This document shows, one piece after another, positions 8,355-17,437 of a stretch of DNA of 30,484 nt (position 1 is its first letter; every line of letters starts with the position of its first letter). Made by a program: the position numbers and the translations under genes. A model generated the notes under the pieces. That model was not told where the DNA came from. It ran no database searches and saw only the letters and a program-made list of their open reading frames with translations. Location of the stretch: positions 1 through 30,484 of the forward strand of contig JBNGIO010002949.1 of assembly GCA_049999805.1 (NCBI GenBank), given 5' to 3'. The DNA comes from Folioceros fuciformis. Lineage: Eukaryota; Anthocerotophyta; Anthocerotopsida; Anthocerotales.

Positions 8355-10040
8355 ATGGCTGTAGGTTTTGTTCAGTGCAAACTTCGAATTTTGGGCTTGG
8401 ACCACAGCAGCGGCAGTGCTTGCGGCGTCTCGGTAGCCAAGGCCAATTCCCAGCTCATCCCCCGTGGCGGGCCGAGGCCTTTCATCAAGTTGGGCATCGA
8501 GGATACCTCGCAACCCTCGACTGCTGCGAAGGCCTTGCTTCGGAGATCGACGAATACCGCTAAGCTTAGTGGCTTGCCAAGAGCAGGAGGACGGGAGCCT
8601 GAACAGAAGGAGCATTGCAATGGAGAAGCTTTCAAGCAGGCCATCACTGAGATGGAATACAGCTCCAGGGAGGCAGCTGAAGTTCTTGAAGACATGCAGG
8701 GGAAGTTGTCTAGTACTGATCTTCAGCTGGTCCTCAAGTATTTTGCCCAAGAGGGCAAGGATTGTTGGTATGCTTTGGAGGTCTTTGAGTGGATGCGGAA
8801 GGTGAACAGGGTGGAGGATGAGACCCACCAGTTGATGATGTCCATAATGTGGGACTGGATCACGAAGGCGGTGGAGCAGGATTGCTCGTTTGACTTCGTG
8901 AAGAGTTTGCTGGAGGACATGAAATGTGTTGGTCTCAACCCCGATTTTCGGATCTTGCACTACATCATCTCGGTGTATTGGGACAAGGGTGAGAAGACCG
9001 CAGTTCTGGAATTCGTAACGGGCATGATGGATCCAGAAGAAAACGAGCAGGGAGATCTGAATGTGGCAAGCTTCCTGGTTTTGAAAATGACCGCAAACAA
9101 GGATCAGAGAGCTGCCATAGATTTCATTAAGAATCTTCGTGCTTCCAACGTCAAGCTCAGGCCTGAAGCGTACAACTCTGGCTTGTTGGCTTGCTTAGTC
9201 GAACAAGAGCAAGTAAGAAGTCTCCGACTATGCTTGCGTTTCGGTGTCGCTGCTAACCTTCTGTCCTCTGATAGCTGAAGATGCTAAAAGTTATTATCTA
9301 TCTGATGTTTCCAGCTGACGTTTGCACGCCGCCAACTGCAACGCTACCAACAGACTGGGAAGATCGCAAGGTTGAATGATGAAAGCCTGGCCAAGTTCAA
9401 TAGCTATGAAGCCGGCCTACATTCCGATGCTGAAGACATTGCAAAGAGGGCTTTGAAAGATGAGGAGTCCAGATCCACCTTTGCACCTGTAGTCTACGAA
9501 AGGCTGGTTGCCATCTATTGCGTTGCTGGTATGTGTTTTCCTCTATTCTCTATTTTGCTGGAACGGCGTGTTGCATTACATGGTCTGACGTATCAGTCCA
9601 ATGCAGGAAAGGGGTTAGAGGCAGAGAGATCCATGTGGCAGATGAAACTGGCCGGGCGTGAGCCTTCCATAGAGGTGTATAACACAATCATTGGGATTTG
9701 TGCACATTCAAACCAGAAAGAGGCTGCCCTACGTATCCTAGACAGAATGAGATTGTCAAGTATGTCGCCAACGAAGAAGACATTTTCCTGCCTTATTGGA
9801 GGGTTTGTGAAGGGCGGGCACCATGCACATGCAGCAGATGCATTGCAGCTTATGTTGGATCGGGGACTAATTCCAGAGGATAGGGTGGTTCTTGCCGTTC
9901 TGTACGGTCTGCAACAAGCTCAGTTAGTGAACACATACTTGGAGCTTTGCAAGAGGCTCACGAGAGAAGGTCTGATCGAGAATTGCCTCTTGTACTTGTA
10001 CTTGGATTTTTATAACCTGTGTATCATCAGAATGGTGTGA
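8355..10040 (+). CDS. P-class pentatricopeptide repeat (PPR) protein (3 exons)
   Basis: Exons: 8355-9212, 9315-9528, 9607-10040, giving 501 aa. PPR proteins bind single-stranded RNA in plastids and mitochondria. The first ~75 residues are Ser/Arg/Ala-rich and plausible as an organelle transit peptide. A conserved block follows (LVLKYFAQEGKDCWYALEVF, about 126-145), then degenerate helical repeats to about 286. Three clean 35-residue PPR motifs occupy about 346-380 (starting VYERLVAIYC), 381-415 (VYNTIIGICA) and 416-450 (TFSCLIGGFV). No E, DYW, SMR or LAGLIDADG domain is present. The architecture reminds me of the Arabidopsis At2g17033-type PPR protein, but I could not check this. Exon 3 starts inside a PPR; only removal of the 78-bp intron restores the 35-residue spacing, which supports the model. 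Target RNA unknown. Confidence 0.9.
9529..9606 (+). other. Stop-free 3n intron inside a PPR motif
   Basis: A 78-bp GT-AG intron (GTATGT donor, TGCAG acceptor) that can be read through in frame, adding 26 codons. Splicing joins CVAG to KGLEAE and gives an exact 35-residue PPR. Retention would insert 26 hydrophobic-rich residues into the first clear PPR. Confidence 0.7.
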
Positions 10041-10190
10041 GCAGGCTGGCTGTTGATAGTCCAGCCTAGGGCACCAGCACCGAGGCAGTGACCTCCTCTA
10101 TCTGGGAGGCGTGGCCTCTACAACCTTGTACAGTCAGATGTATAATGCCATTTGTGTAGAAATGTACATACATATGTAAGAGAAATGCTC

Positions 10191-10277
10191 CAATTTCCAG
10201 AGCATCGTCACTGTGTGTGTTGTGCGAGGCAGGGTGAAATCTGGGCATGAAACGCTTGCTAAATTTTGCACAAGCCC
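10191..10277. repeat. Dispersed repeat, copy 1 (3' flank of the PPR gene)
   Basis: About 87 bp sharing TTCCAGAGC, GTGTGTTGTGCGAGGCAGG, AAATC, GGGCAT and AAATTTTG in the same order and strand with 14252-14333. It lies about 150 bp after the PPR stop codon. The identity of the element is unknown. Confidence 0.8.
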
Positions 10278-10677
10278 CAGATACCGCCCAATTGCGTGGC
10301 CCCAAATGCTCCCGCTTGATGGATGTCCAAGAGTCTGGAGAACATTATACTGTAACATGCGGCGACAGTGGATGCAAGTTTGACGACCGGAGTTGCGAGG
10401 TGGAGCATCCACCAGTGGCCGAACAGACCTTTCTCAACCAGTCGGACCCGGTTTGACAAGGGGCTGTATCATGTTCCACTGGTGTAAAGGACCTGAGAGA
10501 GCAGGGAGAACATCTATCTGGGATATTCCACCGGAGCTTTGGACCAAATCTTCTCCATTTGGAAGCTTTCTCAAATCACTGCAAAAGGCAGACGTAAAGT
10601 GGGGTACAGTAAAGCTTCACGGCCAAGAAGGAAGATACACGTGTTGCGACCATGAGATTGTCCATGTGAGCACCTTT
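10247..10677 (+). other. Unassigned coding-like stretch downstream of the PPR gene
   Basis: Two successive plus-strand frames: an ATG frame at 10247-10456 (69 aa, Cys-rich around CGDSGCKFDD) and an overlapping frame that continues with FHWCKGPERAG to HGQEGRYTCCDHEIV near 10665. The composition looks more protein-like than the flanks, and the frame shift between them would suit a decayed exon or an unrecognised intron. No family recognised. It overlaps the end of the dispersed repeat. Confidence 0.2.
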
Positions 10678-10980
10678 GTTCTTTCTCTTCCTCCAACTCC
10701 GATAGGATCCGATCAGCCTAACGGTTCCAATTGTTGTACAAACTTTAAAAGTGTTAGCATTATTTTATATCTTATTTTCAACAATAAAGATTTAAATATT
10801 AAATACGATTATATGATATTAGAAGAAAAATAAAATAAAAAATCCTCCGTGTTTCAAAGTTCTACAAAAGAGGAGGGTCTCCACTTGCCATCCAATCACA
10901 AAACGTATCCATACACATAGTATGGGGATTTTATGTTATGTTTATTTTCAGTGGCCAAGGAGGTCGGTTTTTTATCTTTT

Positions 10981-11235
10981 GACTCTACGAAGGGCTTTTC
11001 TCTTTGGCTTAGGGTTTTGCTAGAGAATAGTTTTCTATCCTTTACACTCTACTTGACGATATTTCCCTTTGACTGACCTTTAGGCTCTACTTGAGGATAG
11101 GTTTTCTATCCTTTAGAGTCTACTTCATGACATTTCTCCTTGGTTGACCTTTAGGCTCTACTTTAGGGTATTTCTCTTTAGGTTGACCTTTAGACTCTAC
11201 TTTGGTGCATTTCTCCTTAGGCTGACCTAAAGAGA
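10981..11235. repeat. Degenerate tandem repeat (about 37-40 bp, with a ~71-bp higher-order copy)
   Basis: Recurring words CTCTACTT, ATTTCTCCTT and TGACCTTTAG. TTTTCTATCC recurs at 11031 and 11102 (about 71 bp), and CTCTAC recurs near 11047, 11095, 11156 and 11195. The copies have diverged too far for exact boundaries. Confidence 0.65.
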
Positions 11236-12110
11236 CTTTTTTCTCATATAGAAAGAAAAGGGTTTAGGGTTTCTATTACTAACATGGTTGCTACCGACCT
11301 CACCTAGTATTGATCTACTAGCACATTGTTCTCAACCCCACACAGTCTCAATGTGCAAGCATGGTATCCTCAATTCCTCGGTTGGGCAATAGAGAGGAGT
11401 GCATTGACCAAGATTCATAGTACATATCCCAAAGCATATCGACCACTATTCATAAGTACACATGAGAGTATCGACCAAGATTTATAAGCCCATCCCTTTA
11501 GAGGCTCGACACATACTTATCAAATACCCTTTGCCATTGAGACCCACAAGGCTATATGTATGGTGTTTTCCAAGTTTTTGCCAAGGCACTTATATTAGAA
11601 AAAGTGGGCTAGAGTGGGCTTGGTTTTCCTCTTCCATGTATTGTAGCGTTCTTTTGCGCATTGGGTTTCCATTTCACTAAGGTGGGTGTTGACTAATGCC
11701 ATATACAAGATGACAAAAGAAACGTCGAATATTAGACTACAACAAAGTAGGCAAAGTAGGAGAGAAGGCAATAAGTAGATCCTTCTTCCTTTGGACTTAG
11801 TGGTTTCATATCTTAGTGCTGGTGGTTTTAGGGCTAGCCTTAGTGTGTGGGATCTAGCCCTAGTGGGCTCATCACTCTTTGGTTTGTCTCATTTCTTTTG
11901 GGGATTGATGATTTTCCATCTTGTTTCTCTATTTAGATATATAAATAAGTGTGCTTCAAACCTCACTCAAGATTTGCGCTAACTATTTACATTTTAGCAT
12001 GTTGCTTGTGTGTGTATGATTAAGCATGATCTATCATTATTAGTTCTTGTCTTAAATATACATATATAATTATACATATCCTATATTATATATATTCATA
12101 TACGTATGAT

Positions 12111-12225
12111 TTGATTGAGCCACTATTAGCTCTTTCCTTTTTGGTATGTGATTATATCTGTATATGACCTGATAGTACCACTATTAGCAGTTTCCTTTTG
12201 GGTCCGTGATTGTGTATGTCTACCA
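12111..12225. repeat. 58-bp tandem repeat, two copies
   Basis: CCACTATTAGC at 12120 and 12178, followed in both by a TTTCCTTTT block and a GTGATT block, with small changes. It lies about 80 bp upstream of the BUD23 start. Confidence 0.75.
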
Positions 12226-12304
12226 CTATATATATATGTAAGTGAAACGAGCGAAAATATTGCAGCGAGTGTTGAAGCAACTTTTCTAGGCAGTTCTGTT
12301 TACA

Positions 12305-14223
12305 ATGGCGCCCCGCCCAGAGCATCAGAATCCGCCTGACATATTTTACAATGAAAAGGAGGCTCGCAAGTACACCACGTCGTCGAGGATGATGCAAGTC
12401 CAGGTCCTGAACTCTGTGTGAAGTGGCATGCTTGCGCGAATTTTCGTCCTTCTCGTCCATCTTGAGTGCAAGTCGGGCGTTTTGGTTACCCGTTACTAGT
12501 CGGGGCGATGTTGGTTACCTGTTTTTTTTTCTGGGCGATTTTGCAGGCTAAGATGAGCAGAAGGGCCTTGGAGATGCTTGCAATTCCGGATGACGGTGTG
12601 CCTAGAGTACTTCTGGATATTGGTGAGATTTCAATGCTTGGTTTAGAGATTTTGGGTTTACGGTCTTGCCACCCACAGTTTGCGTAATTCGTGGTTGTGG
12701 TCCGCGTAGGATGTGGGTCAGGTCTCAGCGGAGAAACGTTGACAGAAAGTGGGGATGTCTGGATTGGACTTGACATCTCTCAAGCCATGCTGGGTTGGTA
12801 GCACGCACGCAATCCTTTGCTCGAATCCAAATCGGACTAACACAACCACAGATGGGGGTGGTGGAACTGAACGGTGAATGGATTAATTTATGGCTTTGTT
12901 CTGTAGACATTGCGCTGGAACGAGAGGTGGAGGGGGATCTTGCTCTCTGCGACATAGGCCAGGTCGGCTTTCTTTGATTTTCTTTTCTCTCGTGGTGTTT
13001 CGCTTCAAGGTTTAGTGTGATTGGTCATCGAATTCATGGCTGACTTGCTGGAGGAACAGGGACTGGGTCTGCGGGATGGCACTATAGATGGTGCAATAAG
13101 CATCTCTGCTCTTCAGGTAATTTCTACCAGCTTTCTCTACACTCTGCAGTAGGGGGGCCTGTTGTATTCCTTGTATTTTCTGTTGGGCTTCAAGACTTGG
13201 GATGACATGGACACCTAAATTCGTGTTTGTTGCTTCGTGTGTGGGTGATCAGTGGCTTTGCAATGCTGACAAGTCCTGCCACAATCCTCAGCGTCGACTC
13301 AAGTAATGCCCTCCTTGAATCTCAGCTGGTTGGTGTTGCTTTGGGTGACACACGGCCATCAGTCCATAACGCGCTTTCAGCTGTGTTCCAGGGTCTTCTT
13401 TGCTTCCCTGTACAGATGCTTGGTCAGGGGTTCCAAGGCAGTTCTGCAATTCTATCCAGAGAATGCAGCACAGGTGGAGATGATCACTAAGGCAGCATTG
13501 CTAGTGGGCTTCTGCGGAGATATTGTTGTGGATTTCCCGCACAGGTGTGTAGCCTGGACCCTTCCTTCTTTTGACACCACACACATCAGTAGCAAGAGCA
13601 CACTGTGGGTCCTGGTTATCTTTTCCTAACTTAACCTTTTCCTTTTCAGTACCCGTTCAAAGAAATTCTACCTCTTCTTAACGAATGGTCCCCCGAGTAC
13701 GAGCTGTGTTCTCCCCAAGGCCAAAGGGGAAGATGGTGGTAGTGACGATGGTGGTAGTGACAGCGATGAGAGTGGGTGTGACAATGATGAGGAGGAAACA
13801 GTAAGCAATGAAGCCAGTTCTTGTCAGTCTCTATCTTTGACATCTGCTACTGGGTGCGTGACGCCACATTTTGTTGTATGTTGATGACAGGTAAAGGTTG
13901 CCAAGAGGCAGAGAGTGAGTGCGAATCGGAAAAGGAATTTCGAAGAGGAGGAAAAAGTAAGCAATGAAGCCAGTTCCTGCACCCTCCAACCTTGTCCTAC
14001 CTTTTGCATCTGCTGCTACTGAGTGCGTAACATCACACTATATGTCATACGTTGATGACAGGTACGGGCTGGCAAGAGGCAAAGAGTGAGGGCGAATCAA
14101 AAAGGGAATGTAAAAGATCGGGCTTGGGTTCTACGAAAGAAAGATCAGAGACGGAAAAAAGGATTTCTTGACGTTCCTCTTGACACCAAGTACACTGGGC
14201 GAAAGAGAAACCCTAGATTCTAA
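12305..14223 (+). CDS. BUD23: 18S rRNA (guanine-N7) methyltransferase BUD23 (10 exons)
   Basis: SAM-dependent enzyme that makes the m7G in the 18S rRNA P-site region during 40S assembly; family members act with TRM112 (plant name RID2, human BUD23/WBSCR22). Exons: 12305-12403, 12547-12622, 12710-12793, 12907-12962, 13060-13116, 13253-13302, 13392-13544, 13650-13800, 13891-13956, 14062-14223; all GT-AG and in phase, 317 aa. Seen: [15 protein letters not shown] (16-30); SAM motif [13 protein letters not shown] (55-66); motif II WIGLDIS (76-82); [17 protein letters not shown]; the family signature [12 protein letters not shown]; the FYPEN block; and the C-terminal basic tail ending [13 protein letters not shown], typical of this family. 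Between them is an acidic Ser/Asp-rich linker. Exon 9 and the start of exon 10, with their introns, are duplicates, so the basic KRQRV block occurs twice and the linker is longer. Confidence 0.96.
13789..14109 (+). repeat. Intron-plus-exon tandem duplication inside BUD23
   Basis: Introns 8 (13801-13890) and 9 (13957-14061) both begin GTAAGCAATGAAGCCAGTTC, share CATCTGCT, ACTG-GTGCGT and end GTTGATGACAG. The exons after them share a ~48-bp block (AAGAGGCA-AGAGTGAG-GCGAATC). The exon ends before both introns also match (GAGGAGGAAA). The unit is 156 bp (donor to donor) or 171 bp (acceptor to acceptor). Confidence 0.92.
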
Positions 14224-14251
14224 GCTAGCGTTTGTGTTACATTGATGACGG

Positions 14252-14333
14252 CCAGTTCCAGAGCTGTATCACTCTGTGTGTTGTGCGAGGCAGGGGTAAA
14301 TCGGGGCATTTGTCAAATTTTGTAGAAGCCCGG
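14252..14333. repeat. Dispersed repeat, copy 2 (3' flank of BUD23)
   Basis: Same strand and order as copy 1 at 10191-10277, with a ~7-bp deletion before AAATTTTG. It starts 28 bp after the BUD23 stop codon, so it probably lies in the 3' UTR or at its end. Confidence 0.8.
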
Positions 14334-14403
14334 TAGGGAGGTTTGTGGAAGGCCTCGCCCTCGTTCACTTCCAGTGGATGGACGTAAGGGGCATGGCTCT
14401 GTA

Positions 14404-14975
14404 GAGCCAGTGCAAGCTTAAGGCTGTAGACAAGGTGCTGAGCCAAAGCAAGCACAAGACTGTACACAAGGTGTTGAGCTAGAGCAAGCTTCAGGCTGTA
14501 GACAAGGTGTTGAGCCAGAGCAAGCATAAGGCTTTAGACAAGATGTTGAGTCAAAGCAAGCATAAGGCTGTAGATAAGGTGTTGAGTTAGAGCAAGCTGC
14601 AGGCTGTAGACTAGGTGTTGAGCCGAAACAAACATGAGGCTGTAGACAAGGTGTTGAGCTAAAGCAATAATGAGGCTGTAGACAGTGTTGGAGACGAAGC
14701 AAGCATGATGCGGTAGGCAAGGTGTTCGGCCAAAACAAGCATGAGGCTGTAGACAAGGTGTTGCGCCAAAGCAAGCATGAGGCTGTAGGCAGTGTTGGAG
14801 CCAAAGCAAACGTAAGGCTCTAGACAAGATGTCGAGCCAAAGCAAACGGAAGACTTTAGCCAAGATGTCGAGCCAAAGCAAACGGAAGACTCTAGCCAAG
14901 GTGTCGAGCCAGAGCAAGCGGAAGACCTTACACATGTGTTGAGCCAGAGCAAGCATTAGGCTGTAGACCAGCAAA
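14404..14975. repeat. 36-bp minisatellite, about 16 units
   Basis: Consensus of about GAGCCAAAGCAAGCATGAGG then CTGTAGACAAGGTGTT. Most units are 36 bp and three are 35 bp. Units near the right end form a subfamily (AAACGGAAGAC, TAGCCAAGATGTC). On the minus strand the 12-codon period makes open frames with a repeated (L)ALAQHLVYSLM-like peptide, which 35-bp units shift between frames. Not CRISPR: there are no unique spacers. Confidence 0.93.
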
Positions 14976-15599
14976 CAGAAGCCTCGGCACAATGTTTAAT
15001 GCTTTTTGTCCGTACATTACAATCAGAGTCTAGCGTCAATTATCATAGTGTGTATGGGTCATCGAAGCCTCGCTATCCAGTTCGCTCGTCCATACTGCAC
15101 TGTGGCGTGAGTGTGCAGGTGTCACTGCTTGAGCTCAAGCAGCAGAGCATCCAAATGTCTTTCCTTTTTTCCTTCACAGCAACGTTGTAGCCAGAATGCG
15201 CGGCGTTTCGTAGCATCTCTGTATTCGTACGAGTGTAGGAGCATAATGTGTAGCAGCATATCAGCAATCTCAGACCTGCCCCCTGTGCACAATGGCTTGG
15301 GTCCGAATTCATGCGGTTGGTAGGCCGCCCCCGGAGCAGGCCCCTGTCTCCATCCGCCATCCCCATATCTGTCGGAGTACATCGCGGTGCCTCTGACAGC
15401 AACACCAATTCACCAGCCCTCAAAAGGAATTTTGGAAAACCTTAAAAACTCCGATCGGAATCCCGCGCTTCCATCGTGCTGCGGGTTTGAATTTGGAGAA
15501 GAGGAGGACTTTGAGGAATTGCGCTGCAGCTCAAAGGTTTCAGCAGAGATCGAGGGTAGTGTTTCGAAGGAACTGAATCCAACAGCTTCAGCTCAAGCG
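14976..15599 (+). other. Spacer and leader before the MRNIP-like gene
   Basis: No recognised gene. From 15387 the sequence is open in frame with the downstream start, but there is no upstream in-frame ATG (a GTG at 15387 only). It probably holds the promoter and 5' UTR. Confidence 0.5.
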
Positions 15600-16432
15600 A
15601 TGACGGGGTTTGTTGCTTTGCGGTGCTACAAGTGCTCAATGATGCAGGCAGGTTTCGCAACAAGAACACCACCAGCTTCTCTTCCGCCGCTCATCCTATT
15701 CTCTGATAGGAACCAGTAATGATCTGCTTTGCTTCTCCTCCAGGTGAAGCAGGCAAGGAAGCCAGGTAGCAAATGGACCTGCGCCATCTGCAACGAGAAG
15801 CAGTCGGAGGTCAAGGTGTACGCGAGCTCCATCACAGCCAGAGAGCTCCGCACGTTTGTGCAGGACTTCAACCTCTCCGCTGGATCGGCAGCACATTCGG
15901 CCATCATGGAGCTCGCAGAACAACCTGAGGGTGTCGTGCAAGAGCGCACGGATCAGCCTGCTGTTGAAGCGAATCAACTCCCCAGCAAATGGACGGATTA
16001 TTTATCGGACCAGGTCAGTCACGCGCGACTCCTCCTCACCCTCCTCCGGGTCGATTCCACTCACATTCAAGAAACTGGTGTACAATTCCCCGTGTTTCCT
16101 CCCTTCAGGACTGTGACGACCTGGACGACCCTAATGACGCACGTGAAGACCGTAGATATGTCACAAGTTTCCCCGATCCCCGATGTGCGAAGCGAAAAGC
16201 TGCCATAACTTACGATTCCACCGCAGCCAAACCGAAGCAGAAACGGAGGGACGACTGTGCAAGGAGAGAGCCTGGAGCTCAGCTCATCACCGGCCCTCAG
16301 AACGACATCCCGACAAGCAAGCAAGGGAAAAGGACGAAGGCTTGGCCAGATCGGGTGCCTGCTACCGTGGAGCCGATCAGGAAACCAGTCGTGTCCAGGT
16401 GGTCCTCATTTCTGCAGGAGGAGGAGGAGTGA
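15600..16432 (+). CDS. MRNIP: MRN complex-interacting protein (MRNIP)-like (3 exons)
   Basis: Exons: 15600-15647, 15744-16013, 16109-16432; 213 aa. In animals MRNIP binds MRE11-RAD50-NBS1, promoting ATM signalling after double-strand breaks and limiting MRE11 at stalled forks. The N-terminal zinc ribbon is clear: FVALRCYKC (C9, C12), then KWTCAICNEKQS (C29, C32), then KVYASSITARELRTFVQDFN, as in the family's first domain. The rest is low-complexity, with acidic (DCDDLDDPND) and basic (KPKQKRRDD) patches and a short conserved end VSRWSSFLQEEEE. The exon 1 join needs a GC-AG intron (CAG, then GCAGGT; acceptor CTCCAG): the nearby GT sites give an early stop, while this one restores CSMMQVKQARKPG. 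The plant role is inferred from the animal protein. Confidence 0.85.
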
Positions 16433-17437
16433 ACGTGAGGGCAGGCCCGGACGTGATGGCGCAAGCTCGGTTCTTAGCAAGACCGTCCGTGGTTTCGCGG
16501 CCACCAATACCAGTGCGTCACGAGCCTGCGAGGAGTGTGGCCACAGCGAAAAAAGGGCGGTGAGAGCGGCAGAACGTGAGCAGCAAATGGGCCGGCTGAG
16601 CGTTTCGAGGAGAGAGGGGCATAACGTCTCTATTTTCAAGTTAAGGAGCCGGCTGCGACCGGAAGATCCGCCGGCTTGAAGGCGCGTCACGCTCAGCTGA
16701 AGTGCAACGGGAACTGTCACAAGAGTGCCGGTCGCTTCTTGTGTCTGGACACATCTCTCTCTTCCATGTCTCTGCTTGCTTGGCCTTGCCCTCGGCTTGT
16801 GGCTCCAGTCCCGTGTGCCACCGTGGTGCTCCAAATTGGAAGCCGTCGCATCGCCACTGCTTCTCTCTCTGGTGGCGTGTGCATCTGTGCACGCCTCTGT
16901 TGTCGGGCCCATCCTTACTGCCCCTCCCGCTCGCTCTAATCCTGTACCGATTGCCGCGTTTCCCCCTTCTTGCTTGTGCCACTCGGCTTCCTCGTCCGCT
17001 TCCTGCCGCTTGTGTGCACTTTCTGAGATCGGGGCCGGTTTTGTGTCACCACGTTGCCTGCGGGGACCAACCAGCCTTCCAGGCTTCCAATCTTTGTGCT
17101 AAGCTTGCGTCCCAGGGCCTTGCTTCCTCATGCTGTCGGTCCAGACGCAGGCGGTGTAGTACGTCTGCTTCTCGTGGTGGATCTGCCGCTTCCTTTGTCT
17201 TGGGCGATTGTAATTGGCCTCCTTCAATAGCTTGCGCTGGTGGGAATTGGAGATCTTGGAGAGGCTGCAATCCCCCACACTGGATGTAGTTGATACGGCC
17301 CAGTAGGTCCTCTGGCGTGGGCAGCCCTTGTCAGACAAGGACACTGATTGCAGAGGGTGTTTCGGTGTCCCGGACCTCATATCGGCGGGTTCCTGGGATG
17401 TTCTTTGAGTGATTCTTGTGGAAAGAAGAGATTCGAA
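16433..17437. other. Intergenic region without a recognised gene
   Basis: Between the MRNIP stop and the MSD1 start. It contains long frames on both strands (plus 16702-17289; minus 16406-16912 and 16641-16982), with Cys/Ser/Arg-rich, family-less products typical of GC-balanced noncoding DNA. It presumably holds the MRNIP 3' UTR and the MSD1 promoter. Confidence 0.5.

Larger units (their letters stand above)
10720..12304. other. Second AT-rich, gene-poor spacer
   Basis: GC falls sharply near 10740. The spacer holds a degenerate repeat (10981-11235), a telobox-like GGTTTAGGGTTT (11261-11272), runs of TATA/CATA dinucleotides (12060-12110) and a two-copy 58-bp repeat (12111-12225). Reading frames at 11462-11680, 11791-11982 and 12148-12339 have no family resemblance. 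The right end is the promoter and leader of BUD23. Confidence 0.65.

Noticed and set aside
14404-14975. CRISPR-like periodic array
   Set aside because: The whole 36-bp unit repeats, with no unique spacers, in a eukaryotic intergenic region. It is a minisatellite.
14237-14992. Minus-strand frames of 96-152 codons
   Set aside because: They are produced by the 36-bp minisatellite. 35-bp units shift the frame, so no single frame spans it.
16702-17289. 195-codon plus-strand frame
   Set aside because: Cys/Ser/Leu-rich with no recognised domain, overlapped by equally long frames on the other strand.
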